A stretch of 64,000 nt of DNA from Streptomyces sp. ATexAB-D23 (GTDB lineage Bacteria; Actinomycetota; Actinomycetes; Streptomycetales; Streptomycetaceae), in NCBI RefSeq assembly GCF_000373645.1, contig NZ_KB892013.1, positions 1-64,000 of the forward strand, given 5' to 3'. Below the pieces are notes generated by a model. It did not search any database, was not told the DNA's origin, and saw only the letters and a list, made by a program, of their open reading frames with translations. Position 1 is the stretch's first letter; every line of letters starts with the position of its first letter. A program made the translations under genes and the position numbers. Shown here piece after piece: positions 52,686-61,497 of this stretch.

Positions 52686-53912
52686 ATGACCGAACGCACC
52701 GATGCCCTCCAGCGCCTGCGCAGAGCCAATGAAGCCGCCGTACTGGGCGAGTTGCGCAGGTCCGGAGCGCTGAGCCGGGGCGAGCTGAAGGACCGGGTCG
52801 GTCTGTCCCGTACGACCCTGTTCGCGATCGTGTCCGACCTGCTGGAACGCAACGCGGTGGTCGAGCAGCCGGCCCCCGACGCCGGGCAGCCCAGGGGCCG
52901 CGGCCGCCCGGCCCTGGAGATCTCGCTCAACTCGCGGGGCGCCGAACTGATCGGCATCGACCTCCAGCGCCACCACATCCACGTGGTCGTCGCCAACTGC
53001 GCCCACGAGATCGTCGGCCGCTACGGCGCACCCGTCCCGGCCGACAGCCAGGCCGCGGAGCGGGCCGCGCAGGCGATCCGTGCCGTGGAGGAGCTGGTGC
53101 GGAGCGAGAACATCAGCCTGGCCCCGGTGCAGGGCATCGGCCTGGGCCTGCCCGGCTTCGTGCAGAATCCGGCCTCCGCCGACCGGCACACGATGACCCC
53201 GTTCGCCGGGCACGTCGCCGCCGAACTCGGCCGGCACTTCGGCGCCCCGGTGCTCACCGACAACAACTCCCGGCTGGCCGCGCTCGCCGAGGTCACCTGG
53301 GGCGCCGCGCGCGGCTTCGACAACGCCGTGTACCTGCGCTGGTCCCAGGGTGTCGGTGGCGGACTCGTCGTCAACGGCTCGCTGGTGCACGGCGCCCACG
53401 GCGCGGCCGGCGAGATCGGGCACACCAGCTGCGACCCGGAGGGCAAGCCCTGTCACTGCGGCGGCCGGGGCTGCCTGGAGGGCCTCATCTCCGTCCCGGC
53501 CCTGCTCGCCGCCTGCGCCGACCGCGGGGTGGACGCGAGGGACGCCGAGGAGCTGATCGGCCTCGCCGCCGCCGGCCGGCCGGAGGTGTCCGACGTGCTC
53601 CGCGGCGCGGCCGTCACCGCCGGGCGGGTGCTGGCCGCGCTCGCCGCCCAGGTCGATCCGGAGTGCGTCGTCGTCTACGGCGAGCCGGCGGCCCTGGACG
53701 ACCTCGTCCTCACCCCGATCCGGGAGCAGATCGCCGCGCTCTCCCTGCCGTCCGCGCCCCGCTCCATCGAGGTCCGCGGCTCCACCCTCGGCGGCGACGC
53801 GGCCGCGCTCGGCGGCGTGGCGCTGCTGCTGCGCACCACGGGCCAGGACCTGGCGGAACTGCTCGACCGCCCGGCCCCGGCGGGCGGCCACGGCGAGGGG
53901 GCTGCCCGATGA
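52686..53912 (+). CDS. ROK-family transcriptional regulator of the sulfatase locus
   Basis: A 408-residue ROK repressor. The N-terminal winged helix is LQRLRRANEAAVLGELRRSG, then LSRGELKDRVGLSRTTLFAI. The kinase-like domain has the zinc motif CHCGGRGCLEGLI and GVGGGLVVNGSLVHGAHGAA. It is divergent from the sulfatase operon and translationally coupled (ATGA) to the formylglycine-generating enzyme gene, so one regulator should control both arms. The ATG at 52686 fits ROK N-terminal length. A sugar ligand derived from the glycan is expected. Confidence 0.92.
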   Translation: MTERTDALQRLRRANEAAVLGELRRSGALSRGELKDRVGLSRTTLFAIVSDLLERNAVVEQPAPDAGQPRGRGRPALEISLNSRGAELIGIDLQRHHIHVVVANCAHEIVGRYGAPVPADSQAAERAAQAIRAVEELVRSENISLAPVQGIGLGLPGFVQNPASADRHTMTPFAGHVAAELGRHFGAPVLTDNNSRLAALAEVTWGAARGFDNAVYLRWSQGVGGGLVVNGSLVHGAHGAAGEIGHTSCDPEGKPCHCGGRGCLEGLISVPALLAACADRGVDARDAEELIGLAAAGRPEVSDVLRGAAVTAGRVLAALAAQVDPECVVVYGEPAALDDLVLTPIREQIAALSLPSAPRSIEVRGSTLGGDAAALGGVALLLRTTGQDLAELLDRPAPAGGHGEGAAR

Positions 53913-54892
53913 GCGCCTGCTGCGGGCCGGGCCGTGGGAGCGCCGCCCCCGCAGCGGTCGTCGAAAGCACCACTCCCCCGGCCGACTTCGCCGTGCCGGC
54001 CCGCAGCACCGCCGACCTCCTGCGGGGCACGGTCGCCGTTCCCGGGGGGCCGTTCCTGATGGGCGGCGCCGACGAGGACGCGTTCCCCGCCGACGGGGAG
54101 GGCCCGGTCCGCGAGGTGGTCCTCGCCCCGTTCCGGATCGACGCGGCCTGCGTGACCAACGCCGCCTTCGCCCGCTTCGTCAAGGCCACCGGCTACCGCA
54201 CCGAGGCCGAACTCATCGGCTGGTCCTACGTCTTCGGCCCCTTCGTCCCCCCGGGGGCACGCCACGCCGTGCTTCCCGGGACCGTGCCCGGCGCGCCCTG
54301 GTGGAACGCGGTGGCCGGGGCGAGCTGGCGGGCGCCCGAGGGGCCCGGCACCTCGATCGGGGACCGCCGGGACCACCCGGTGGTCCATGTGTCGTGGCAC
54401 GACGCCTCGGCCTACGCCCGCTGGGCCGGCAAGCGGCTGCCCACCGAGGCCGAGTGGGAGAAGGCGGCCCGCGGCGGACTCGCCCGCGCCCGCTTCCCCT
54501 GGGGCGACGAGCTCACCCCGAAGGGCCGGCACCGCTGCAACATCTGGCAGGGCGACTTCCCGGTCCGCAACACCCGGGAGGACGGCTACGCGGGCACCGC
54601 CCCCGTCAAGGCCTACGCCCCCAACGGCTACGGGCTCCACAACGTCGCGGGCAACGTGTGGGAGTGGTGCGCCGACCGGTTCAGCGCCGACTGGCACGTC
54701 CCGGACCGGCCGGAGACCCGCGTCGACCCCGTCGGACCGCCGGACGGCACGGGCCGGGTGCTGCGCGGCGGCTCGCACCTGTGCCACCGCTCGTACTGCA
54801 ACCGCTACCGGGTCGCCGCCCGTACCTCCAACACCCCCGACAGCACCACGGGGCACGGCGGGTTCCGCTGCGCGGTGTCGGTGGACGCCTGA
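53909..54892 (+). CDS. Formylglycine-generating enzyme (sulfatase-maturing, SUMF1 type)
   Basis: A 327-residue copper-dependent oxidase that turns the sulfatase CxPxR cysteine into formylglycine. The family motifs are MGGADEDAFPADGEGPVREV, HVSWHDASAYARWAGKRLPT, EAEWEKAARGG and NVAGNVWEWC. The active-site pair is in GGSHLCHRSYC: Cys292 and Cys297, five residues apart as in the Streptomyces enzyme. The ATG at 53909 overlaps the ROK stop. The target CTPAR sulfatase is divergently encoded next door, giving a self-contained activation pair. Confidence 0.95.
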   Translation: MSACCGPGRGSAAPAAVVESTTPPADFAVPARSTADLLRGTVAVPGGPFLMGGADEDAFPADGEGPVREVVLAPFRIDAACVTNAAFARFVKATGYRTEAELIGWSYVFGPFVPPGARHAVLPGTVPGAPWWNAVAGASWRAPEGPGTSIGDRRDHPVVHVSWHDASAYARWAGKRLPTEAEWEKAARGGLARARFPWGDELTPKGRHRCNIWQGDFPVRNTREDGYAGTAPVKAYAPNGYGLHNVAGNVWEWCADRFSADWHVPDRPETRVDPVGPPDGTGRVLRGGSHLCHRSYCNRYRVAARTSNTPDSTTGHGGFRCAVSVDA

Positions 54893-55012
54893 GACCGGGC
54901 TCCCCGGCGTCGTTCCCTGGCGCCGGGCCCTCGGTCCGGGGACACACAGCCGTCACGGGACTGTCACGGAAAGACCGGAATGTGCGGTCAACTCCTCGCG
55001 TTCCCACCTGTC

Positions 55013-55936
55013 ATGACTGTGGGAGTAGCGCTCAGCGCAACCGAATCCGCCAACCAGATCGACGCCACCGTGCACCTCGCCCAGGAGGCCGCCGCCGCAG
55101 GGCTGCGGTCCGCCTGGTTCGGCCAGACCTTCGGCGCCGATTCCCCCCAGCTCGCGGCGATCGTCGGCCGTGAGGTGCCCGAGCTACAGGTGGGCACGTC
55201 CGCGATCCCCGTCTTCGGACGCCACCCGCTGATCGTCTCCAGCCAGGCCCAGACGGCACAGGCGGCCACGCACGGCCGCTATCACCTCGGACTCGCCCTC
55301 GGCACGAAACCGCTGACGGAGTCGGGCTTCGGCATCCCCTACGAGCGGCCCATCGCCCGCCTGCGCGAGTTCCTCACCGCCCTGCGGCAGCTCACGGAGA
55401 CCGGCAGCGCCGACTTCCGGGGCGAACTCGTCACCGCGGTCACCCCGCTCCCCGCCCGCGTGCCCGGGGCGGAGGGCGGCGTACCCCTCCTCGTGGCAGC
55501 CATGGGTCCGCAGGCGCTCCGGGTCAGCGGGGAACTGGCGGACGGGATCCTGCCCTACCTCGCGGGCCCCCGGGTCCTGGCCGAGCACATCGTCCCGGCG
55601 GTCACCGCCGCCGCCGAGGCCGCGGGCCGCCCGGCACCCCGGATCGTGGCCCTGGTGCACGGCGTCGTCACCGGCGACCCCGAATCCGCGCGCAGGGCGG
55701 CCACCGAACAGCTCGCGTTCTACGAACAGTTCCCGTCGTACGCGCGGGTCATCGAACTCGCGGGCGCCACCCGGGCCGGCGACGTGTCCGTGATCGGCGA
55801 CGAGAAGGCGGTCGCCGCCGAGGTGCGGCGCTACCGGGACGCCGGAGCGACGGAGGTGGTGTTCGCGGGGACGGACCTCGCCGGGGAAGCCGACCGGCGC
55901 CGCACGTGGGAACTGCTGGGGGATCTGGCGGGCTGA
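55013..55936 (+). CDS. LLM-class F420-dependent oxidoreductase
   Basis: A 307-residue flavin/F420-dependent oxidoreductase of the luciferase-like superfamily. The opening MTVGVALSATESANQIDATV, the segment GTSAIPVFGRHPLIVSSQAQ and GRYHLGLALGTKPLTE fit the TIGR03564 subgroup. F420 reduces or dehydrogenates an unknown substrate. I placed the start at the ATG at 55013; an upstream in-frame ATG has no better site. It follows the FGE gene by 120 bp on the same strand, but likely has its own promoter. Confidence 0.85.
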   Translation: MTVGVALSATESANQIDATVHLAQEAAAAGLRSAWFGQTFGADSPQLAAIVGREVPELQVGTSAIPVFGRHPLIVSSQAQTAQAATHGRYHLGLALGTKPLTESGFGIPYERPIARLREFLTALRQLTETGSADFRGELVTAVTPLPARVPGAEGGVPLLVAAMGPQALRVSGELADGILPYLAGPRVLAEHIVPAVTAAAEAAGRPAPRIVALVHGVVTGDPESARRAATEQLAFYEQFPSYARVIELAGATRAGDVSVIGDEKAVAAEVRRYRDAGATEVVFAGTDLAGEADRRRTWELLGDLAG

Positions 55937-56014
55937 GGGACCGGCCGGGCGAGGGGCGGGCGGGCAGGCGCGGAGGGCGGGTCACGGCGCGTTCCGCGCC
56001 TCCGTCGCGCCCGG

Positions 56015-56046
56015 AGTATTGACGGCTGATGATACGGGTCAATACT
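56015..56046. promoter_or_regulatory. AGTATTGAC inverted repeat before the aldehyde dehydrogenase gene
   Basis: AGTATTGAC (56015-56023) and GTCAATACT (56038-56046) are exact complements with a 14-bp spacer; TTGAC within may also be a promoter element. It lies 132 bp upstream of the aldehyde dehydrogenase ATG. A second GATAC/GTATC pair overlaps it. The TetR regulator beyond that gene is a possible binder. Confidence 0.5.
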
Positions 56047-56177
56047 TTCAGTATCTTCGACTCACAGGGCGTTCCCCGTGAGGCAGGGACCAGTCGGCAC
56101 CACCACGGCCCGGGTCCGGCGCGCTCCCTCGCGCGGGCCCGGCCGTTCACCCCTCGTGTTCCGCGTCAGGAGACCCG

Positions 56178-57671
56178 ATGACCGACACCACCCCACGCAC
56201 GGCGACCTTCACCACACGCTCCCCCGCGACCGGCGAGCGGATCGCCGAACACCCGGTGGACGGGCCGCAGGAGATCGCCCGCGCCCTGACCCGGGCCCGG
56301 ACGGTCCAGGCGGGCTGGGCGGCGCTGCCTGCCTCGCGGCGTCGTGACCATCTGCTGCGCTGGAAGAAGGCCCTCGCCACCGATCTGGACACGGTGGCGA
56401 GGACCATCGCCGAGGAGACCGGCAAGCCGGCCGGCGACGCCGCGCTGGAGGTCGTACTCACGCTGGAACACCTGGCATGGGCCGCCCGCAACGCGGAACG
56501 CGTACTGCGGCGGCGGAAGGTGGGCACCGGACTGTTCACCGTCCACCAGCGGGCCTCGCTGGTGCACCGGCCGCTCGGCGTGATCGGCGTGATCGGCCCC
56601 TGGAACTACCCCCTGTACACGCCGATGGGCTCCATCGGTTACGCCCTGGCGGCGGGCAACGCCGTGGTCTTCAAACCGTCCGAACTGACCCCGGCCACCG
56701 GCCTCCTGCTGAGCGGGCTCTTCGACGCCGCCGTGCCCGAGTACGCTGGGCTGCTCACCACGGTCACCGGGCCCGCGTCCACCGGGGACGCGCTCGCCAG
56801 GTCCGGGGTCGACAAGCTCGCGTTCACCGGTTCGCCGGGGACGGCCCGCAAGGTGATGGCGGTGTGCGCCGGGACGCTGACGCCGTTCCTCGCCGAATGC
56901 GGCGGGAAGGACGCGGTGATCGTGACCGCGGACGCCGACCTGGATGCGGCGGCGGACGCCATCGTCTGGGGCGCGCTGAGCAACGCGGGCCAGACCTGCG
57001 CGGGCGTGGAACGCGTCTACGCGGTGCGCGAGATCCACACGGCCCTGTGCGAACGCGTGGTCGAGCGGGCGCAGAAGCTGCGGCCCGGTGCCGGGACGGA
57101 CGCCGCGTACGGCCCGATGACGCTGCCGGGCCAGGTGGCGATCGTGGAGGGCCAGGTGACCGGGGCGGTCTCGGCGGGCGCGCGGGCCCTTCTGGGCGGG
57201 CCCGGTTCGGTGCGCGCCCCGTACGTCGCGCCGGTCGTGCTGACGGGGGTGCCGGAGGACGCGGCGGCGATGACGGAGGAGACCTTCGGGCCGGTCGTGG
57301 CGATCAACGCGGTGGCGGACGTGGACGAGGCGGTGGAACGGGCCAACGCCTCCCGTTACGCGCTCGGGGCAGCGGTGTTCTGCCGCGGCGGACGCGCCGG
57401 TGCGGCCATCGCGGCGCGGCTGCGGGCGGGGGCGGTTTCGGTGAACTCGGTGCTGGGCTTCGCGGCGGTTCCGGCGCTGCCGTTCGGCGGCTCGCGGGAC
57501 TCCGGGTTCGGGCGGATCCACGGTGCGGAGGGGCTGCGCGCGTTCACCTCCGTGCAGTCGATGACGGTGCAGCGGTTCGCTCCGCCGATCGCGCTGACCT
57601 CCTTCGACGTGCCGGCCGCGACACGGGAGCGCGCGATCCGGATGGCGCGGGCGCTGCACCGGCGCCGCTGA
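56178..57671 (+). CDS. NAD(P)+-dependent aldehyde dehydrogenase
   Basis: A 497-residue aldehyde dehydrogenase. The catalytic Cys is in SNAGQTCAGVERVYA, the general-base Glu in FLAECGGKDAVIV and the cofactor motif GVIGPWNYPLYTPMG with FTGSPGTARKV is intact. The sequence resembles the succinic-semialdehyde or long-chain/coniferyl aldehyde types, without decisive residues. AGGAG precedes the ATG. It is convergent with a TetR gene and likely takes part in oxidation of an aldehyde from lipid or terpenoid breakdown, as the following acyl-CoA genes suggest. Confidence 0.93.
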   Translation: MTDTTPRTATFTTRSPATGERIAEHPVDGPQEIARALTRARTVQAGWAALPASRRRDHLLRWKKALATDLDTVARTIAEETGKPAGDAALEVVLTLEHLAWAARNAERVLRRRKVGTGLFTVHQRASLVHRPLGVIGVIGPWNYPLYTPMGSIGYALAAGNAVVFKPSELTPATGLLLSGLFDAAVPEYAGLLTTVTGPASTGDALARSGVDKLAFTGSPGTARKVMAVCAGTLTPFLAECGGKDAVIVTADADLDAAADAIVWGALSNAGQTCAGVERVYAVREIHTALCERVVERAQKLRPGAGTDAAYGPMTLPGQVAIVEGQVTGAVSAGARALLGGPGSVRAPYVAPVVLTGVPEDAAAMTEETFGPVVAINAVADVDEAVERANASRYALGAAVFCRGGRAGAAIAARLRAGAVSVNSVLGFAAVPALPFGGSRDSGFGRIHGAEGLRAFTSVQSMTVQRFAPPIALTSFDVPAATRERAIRMARALHRRR

Positions 57672-57708
57672 ACGGCCGGAGCGGGCCGGCCGGGGGGCGG
57701 CCGGTCCG

Positions 57709-58335
57709 TCAGGCGTCCAGGAGCGGGGCCAGGTAGCGGCGGGCGAACTCCCTGGCCTGCTCCTCGTCCTCCATCTCAATGCAGCTGGCGGGGTTGAGCA
57801 GGAAGGACACGGCCACCCGCACCATGAGCTCGGCGACCGGGCGCGGGTCCTCGTCGGGGCGGCCCTCGGCCTGCTGGGCGCGGCGCAGATGGCCCGTCAG
57901 GTAGGCGACGGTGGCGGAGAGCGTGGAGCCGCCCCGTACGGTCATGTACGGGAGCACCACCTCGGGCTCCAGCCGCAGCAGCCCGCCGAAGAGCGGGTGG
58001 GCACGGGTGTGGCGGAGGGCGACCACGAAGCCCTCGACGACCCGCTCCTCCATGGTGGGCAGCGCGGCCACCGCGGCGTCCAGCCGCTGGAAGAACCGGC
58101 CGTGTTCACGCAGCAGGGTGGCCATGACCAGGTTGTCCTTGGTCTGGAAGCGCCGGAAGACGGTGACCCGGGAGACTCCGGCCCGCTTGGCGACGTCGTC
58201 CACGGAGGAGCGGCGCAGGCCCAGCAGGGTGAACTGCTCCAGCGCGGCGTCGAGAATCCGCCGCGCCGTCGGGTCCTGCGTCTGCGACTCGGCGATGGCC
58301 CGGGTGAGCGCCGCGTCGTTCGTGTCAGTTCTCAT
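57709..58335 (-). CDS. TetR-family transcriptional regulator
   Basis: A 208-residue TetR repressor. The helix-turn-helix is SSVDDVAKRAGVSRVTVFRR (residues about 36-55), with a long ligand-binding region ending AREFARRYLAPLLDA. I placed the start at the ATG at 58335. It is divergent from the acyl-CoA dehydrogenase gene by about 90 bp and convergent with the aldehyde dehydrogenase gene, so it may control either or both. An acyl-CoA or fatty-acid ligand is inferred from neighbours. Confidence 0.9.
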   Translation of the reverse strand: MRTDTNDAALTRAIAESQTQDPTARRILDAALEQFTLLGLRRSSVDDVAKRAGVSRVTVFRRFQTKDNLVMATLLREHGRFFQRLDAAVAALPTMEERVVEGFVVALRHTRAHPLFGGLLRLEPEVVLPYMTVRGGSTLSATVAYLTGHLRRAQQAEGRPDEDPRPVAELMVRVAVSFLLNPASCIEMEDEEQAREFARRYLAPLLDA

Positions 58336-58424
58336 ACCGCTCACGATACCGGCGAACCCCTCCCGATGAGCCGATGAAACGATTAGCATCACTCAGTAAC
58401 ACGCTTCTGATCCAGGAGGACCTG

Positions 58425-59564
58425 ATGGGCAGTCGCCTCACCGAGGAACAGGCCGGTTTCGTCGCGGCCATCCGCGATTTCGCCAAGCGGGAGTGCGGCA
58501 CCCGGGAGCAGCGCGACGCGCTGACCTCCGGCGGCCGTGAGGCCCACAACCCCGGGCTGTACGGGCGGCTCGCCGAGTTGGGCTGGCTGGGGGTCTGCCT
58601 GCCCGAGGCGTACGGGGGCGCCGGCGGCGGGCTGGCCGACGCGTGCCTCTTCCTGGAGGAGACCTCGTACGGGATGGTCCCGGCGGGCGGCTTCATCACC
58701 ACCGTCATCGCCGCGAAGGCGTACGAGAAGTTCGGCACCGGGGAACAGCGGCGGAAGGTGCTGTCCGGGGTCGTGCGCGGTGAGGTGCTGTCCATCGCCA
58801 TGTCGGAGCCCGGGGCCGGGTCGGACGTCGGCGCGCTGCGCTGCCGGGCCCGGCGGGAGGCGGACGGCACGTGGGTGGTGGACGGCCAGAAGACCTGGAT
58901 CTCCAACGCGCACTGCGCCGAGCACATCCTGCTGGTGGCCCGGACCGGCGAGGACAAGCACGGCGGCCTGACCATGTTCCATCTGCCCGCCCGCACCCCC
59001 GGCGTGGAGATCCGGCGCATCGACACCATGGGTGGCCGTGAGGTCAACGACGTCTTCCTCAGCGGTGTGCGCCTGCCGGCGGACGCGGTCGTCGGGCAGG
59101 TGGACAACGGCTGGCGGCAGCTGATGGCCGGGCTGAACCACGAGCGGCTGTTCCTCGCGTCGAACATGCTGGGTCTGGCGCGCCGCGCCTTCGACGACAC
59201 GGTCGGCTATGTGCGCGAGCGGGAGCAGTTCGGCCGGCCCGTCGGCTCCTTCCAGGCGCTGCGGCACCGGATCGCCGACCTCGCCACCGAGATCGAGTGT
59301 GCCCGGCTGCTGGTGCGGGAAGTGGCTCTGGACTGCGACGCGCGGCCCGACAAGCTGTTTCCGCGCGAGGCGTCGATGGCCAAGCTGAAGGCGACCGAGA
59401 CCGCCAAGAGGGCCACCCTGGAGGGCATGCAGATGATGGGCGGCTACGGCTACACCACGGAGTTCGACATGGAACGCCATCTGCGGGCCGCGGTGGTCTC
59501 CACGGTCTACGGTGGGACCAGCGAGATCCAGCGGGACGTCATCGGCAAGTCCTACGGGCTCTGA
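58425..59564 (+). CDS. Acyl-CoA dehydrogenase
   Basis: A 379-residue FAD enzyme that introduces the alpha,beta double bond of acyl-CoA thioesters. Family motifs include MSEPGAGSDVGALRCRAR (FAD/substrate), ISNAHCAEHILLVARTGED, the segment GREVNDVFLSGVRLPADAVV and the C-terminal YGGTSEIQRDVIGKSYG. AGGAGG lies six bases before the ATG at 58425, which I prefer over an upstream in-frame ATG at 58374. It faces the convergent acyl-CoA synthetase gene. It is probably one step of a side-chain or fatty-acid degradation route. Confidence 0.94.
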   Translation: MGSRLTEEQAGFVAAIRDFAKRECGTREQRDALTSGGREAHNPGLYGRLAELGWLGVCLPEAYGGAGGGLADACLFLEETSYGMVPAGGFITTVIAAKAYEKFGTGEQRRKVLSGVVRGEVLSIAMSEPGAGSDVGALRCRARREADGTWVVDGQKTWISNAHCAEHILLVARTGEDKHGGLTMFHLPARTPGVEIRRIDTMGGREVNDVFLSGVRLPADAVVGQVDNGWRQLMAGLNHERLFLASNMLGLARRAFDDTVGYVREREQFGRPVGSFQALRHRIADLATEIECARLLVREVALDCDARPDKLFPREASMAKLKATETAKRATLEGMQMMGGYGYTTEFDMERHLRAAVVSTVYGGTSEIQRDVIGKSYGL

Positions 59565-59572
59565 GCCGGCCG

Positions 59573-59605
59573 GGGGCGCGGCGGGGAAGCCACCCGCCGC
59601 GCCCC
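59573..59605. terminator. Bidirectional hairpin terminator
   Basis: GGGGCGCGGCGGG (59573-59585) and its exact complement (59593-59605) form a 13-bp stem with a 7-base loop, between the convergent acyl-CoA dehydrogenase and acyl-CoA synthetase genes. Confidence 0.75.
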
Positions 59606-59617
59606 TGGTCTCCCGGG

Positions 59618-61447
59618 TCAGTCCTGGTAGAGCCCCGACAGCGAGTCGGCGTACCTGTCCCGGATGATCCGGCGCCGCATCTTGAGCGACGGCGTCAGCT
59701 CGCCGGTCTCCGGACCCCATTCCTCGGCCAGCAGCTCGTACCGCTTGACCTGCTCGCTGCGGTTGAGCCGGGCGTTGGCTGCGGCGACGGCCCGGTCCGT
59801 CTCCGCCAGGACGGCCGGGTGCCGGACGAGCCCGGCCGGTCCGCCGTCCACGGGGACGCCGTTGGCCTCGGCCCAGGCGGGGGCGGCCTCGGCGTCGAGG
59901 ACCAGCAGGGCGACGAGGTAGGACCGGTTGTCGCCGTGCACCATGGCCTGGCCGATCAGCGGGTGTTCCTTGAGCGCGTTCTCGACCAGGGCCGGTGAGA
60001 CGTTCTTGCCGGTGGAGGTGATGATCATCTCCTTCTTGCGGTCGGTGAGCCAGAGGTAGCCGTCCTCGTCCATCCGCCCGATGTCGCCGGTGGCCAGCCA
60101 GCCGTCGTCGTCCGTGGCGGGCAGCACCGAACCGTCCGGCCGGAGGTAGCCGGAGCAGACCGAGGCGCCCCGCACCAGGATCTCCCCGTCCTCGGCGACC
60201 CGGACCTCCACGGACTCCACCGGGCGCCCCACCGAGCCGAGCCGGAACCCGGCCCGGGGGCTGTTGCTGGTGGCGACCCCCGTCGTCTCGGTCAGCCCCC
60301 AGGCATCCATGATGACGATGCCGAAACCGGCCCAGAACCGCACCACGTCGAGCGGCATCGGCGCCGACGCGCTCGCCGCCCAGGTCACCCGGTCCAGGCC
60401 GCCCGCGGCCAGCATCGGCAGCAGCACGTCCTCGCGCACCCGGGCGTAGCGCTCCTCCAGTGCGGCGGGCGGTGTCTCGCCGCGCTCCCGGTAACCGACG
60501 TGCTCGCGCCCGACCTCGAACGCCTCGTCGATGACCTTCCGCTGCTCCGCCGGCATCAGCGCGAGGATGCCGCGCACGGTGGCGGACAGCTTCTCCCAGA
60601 TCCTCGGCACCCCGAAGAACTGCGCGGGGCGCACCTTCCGCACCACTGCGGCCACGCCGGCCGGGTCGGCGCAGAGGTGGACGTGCGAGGCCCGGTGGCA
60701 GGGCAGGTAGATGCCGAGCATCCGTTCGGCGATGTGGGCGAACGGCAGGTAGCAGATGTGCTCGACGTGCGGCGGCAGCTCCACCACGGCGTCCAGCGCG
60801 AGCGCGTTGGACAGCACCTGGCGGTGGGTCAGGACGACGCCTTTGGGGTCGCCGCTGGTGCCGGAGGTGTAGACGACGGTCAGCGGGTCCTCGGGGCGCG
60901 CCGTGTCGAGTTCCCCGGCGAACCCGTCCGGCGCCGGCTCCCGGAGCAGGGCGGCGTAGGGGAAGCGCCCGCCCTCCGCGCCCGGCTCGGCCACCACCAG
61001 GGTCTCCAGCGGCGTTTCGCCGTCGCTCAGCAGCGGCTCCCACACCGCCGCCTGGGCGGCCCCGTCCACCACGGCGAGGCGGGCCCGGCAGTTGCGGGCG
61101 ATGTGGGTGATCTGCTCGGGGGCCGCGGTGCCGTAGACGCTGACCGGCACCGCGCCGAGCCGGACGAGGGCCAGGTCGGACAGCCAGTGTTCGGGCCGGT
61201 TGGGCATCATCAGCAGGACGCGGTCGCCGCGGCCGACCCCGAGGGCCCGGTAGCCGGCGGCGAGGTGACGGGTGTGCTCATCGACCTCGGCCCAGTCGTA
61301 CGTGGACCAGCCGCCGGTGTCCGCCGACTGCCAGGAGAGCGCGGGCAGATGCGGGTACGTACGGGCGTTGCGGGCCAGCAGCTGGGGCAGCGTGCGGTCG
61401 GCCGGGGCTTCGGGCAGGCCGCCCGTGGTGCGGGGTGCCGGTGTCAT
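59618..61447 (-). CDS. Long-chain acyl-CoA synthetase (FadD15-like)
   Basis: A 609-residue AMP-forming ligase. The ATP-binding motif is TVVYTSGTSGDPKGVVLTHR, a second adenylation signature is DAWGLTETTGVAT, and the hinge region DGWLATGDIGRMDEDGYLWL is typical of long-chain FadD15-type enzymes. It activates a free acid to its CoA thioester. The ATG at 61447 has AAGGAGG five bases upstream and is my choice; the frame also allows a GTG at 61501 overlapping the LLM gene stop. It shares a transcription unit with the LLM oxidoreductase. Confidence 0.93.
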   Translation of the reverse strand: MTPAPRTTGGLPEAPADRTLPQLLARNARTYPHLPALSWQSADTGGWSTYDWAEVDEHTRHLAAGYRALGVGRGDRVLLMMPNRPEHWLSDLALVRLGAVPVSVYGTAAPEQITHIARNCRARLAVVDGAAQAAVWEPLLSDGETPLETLVVAEPGAEGGRFPYAALLREPAPDGFAGELDTARPEDPLTVVYTSGTSGDPKGVVLTHRQVLSNALALDAVVELPPHVEHICYLPFAHIAERMLGIYLPCHRASHVHLCADPAGVAAVVRKVRPAQFFGVPRIWEKLSATVRGILALMPAEQRKVIDEAFEVGREHVGYRERGETPPAALEERYARVREDVLLPMLAAGGLDRVTWAASASAPMPLDVVRFWAGFGIVIMDAWGLTETTGVATSNSPRAGFRLGSVGRPVESVEVRVAEDGEILVRGASVCSGYLRPDGSVLPATDDDGWLATGDIGRMDEDGYLWLTDRKKEMIITSTGKNVSPALVENALKEHPLIGQAMVHGDNRSYLVALLVLDAEAAPAWAEANGVPVDGGPAGLVRHPAVLAETDRAVAAANARLNRSEQVKRYELLAEEWGPETGELTPSLKMRRRIIRDRYADSLSGLYQD

Positions 61448-61497
61448 CGGGGCCTCCTTGCGGGTGGCGGCGGGCGGTGCGGTGGTGTCCTGCTCGG

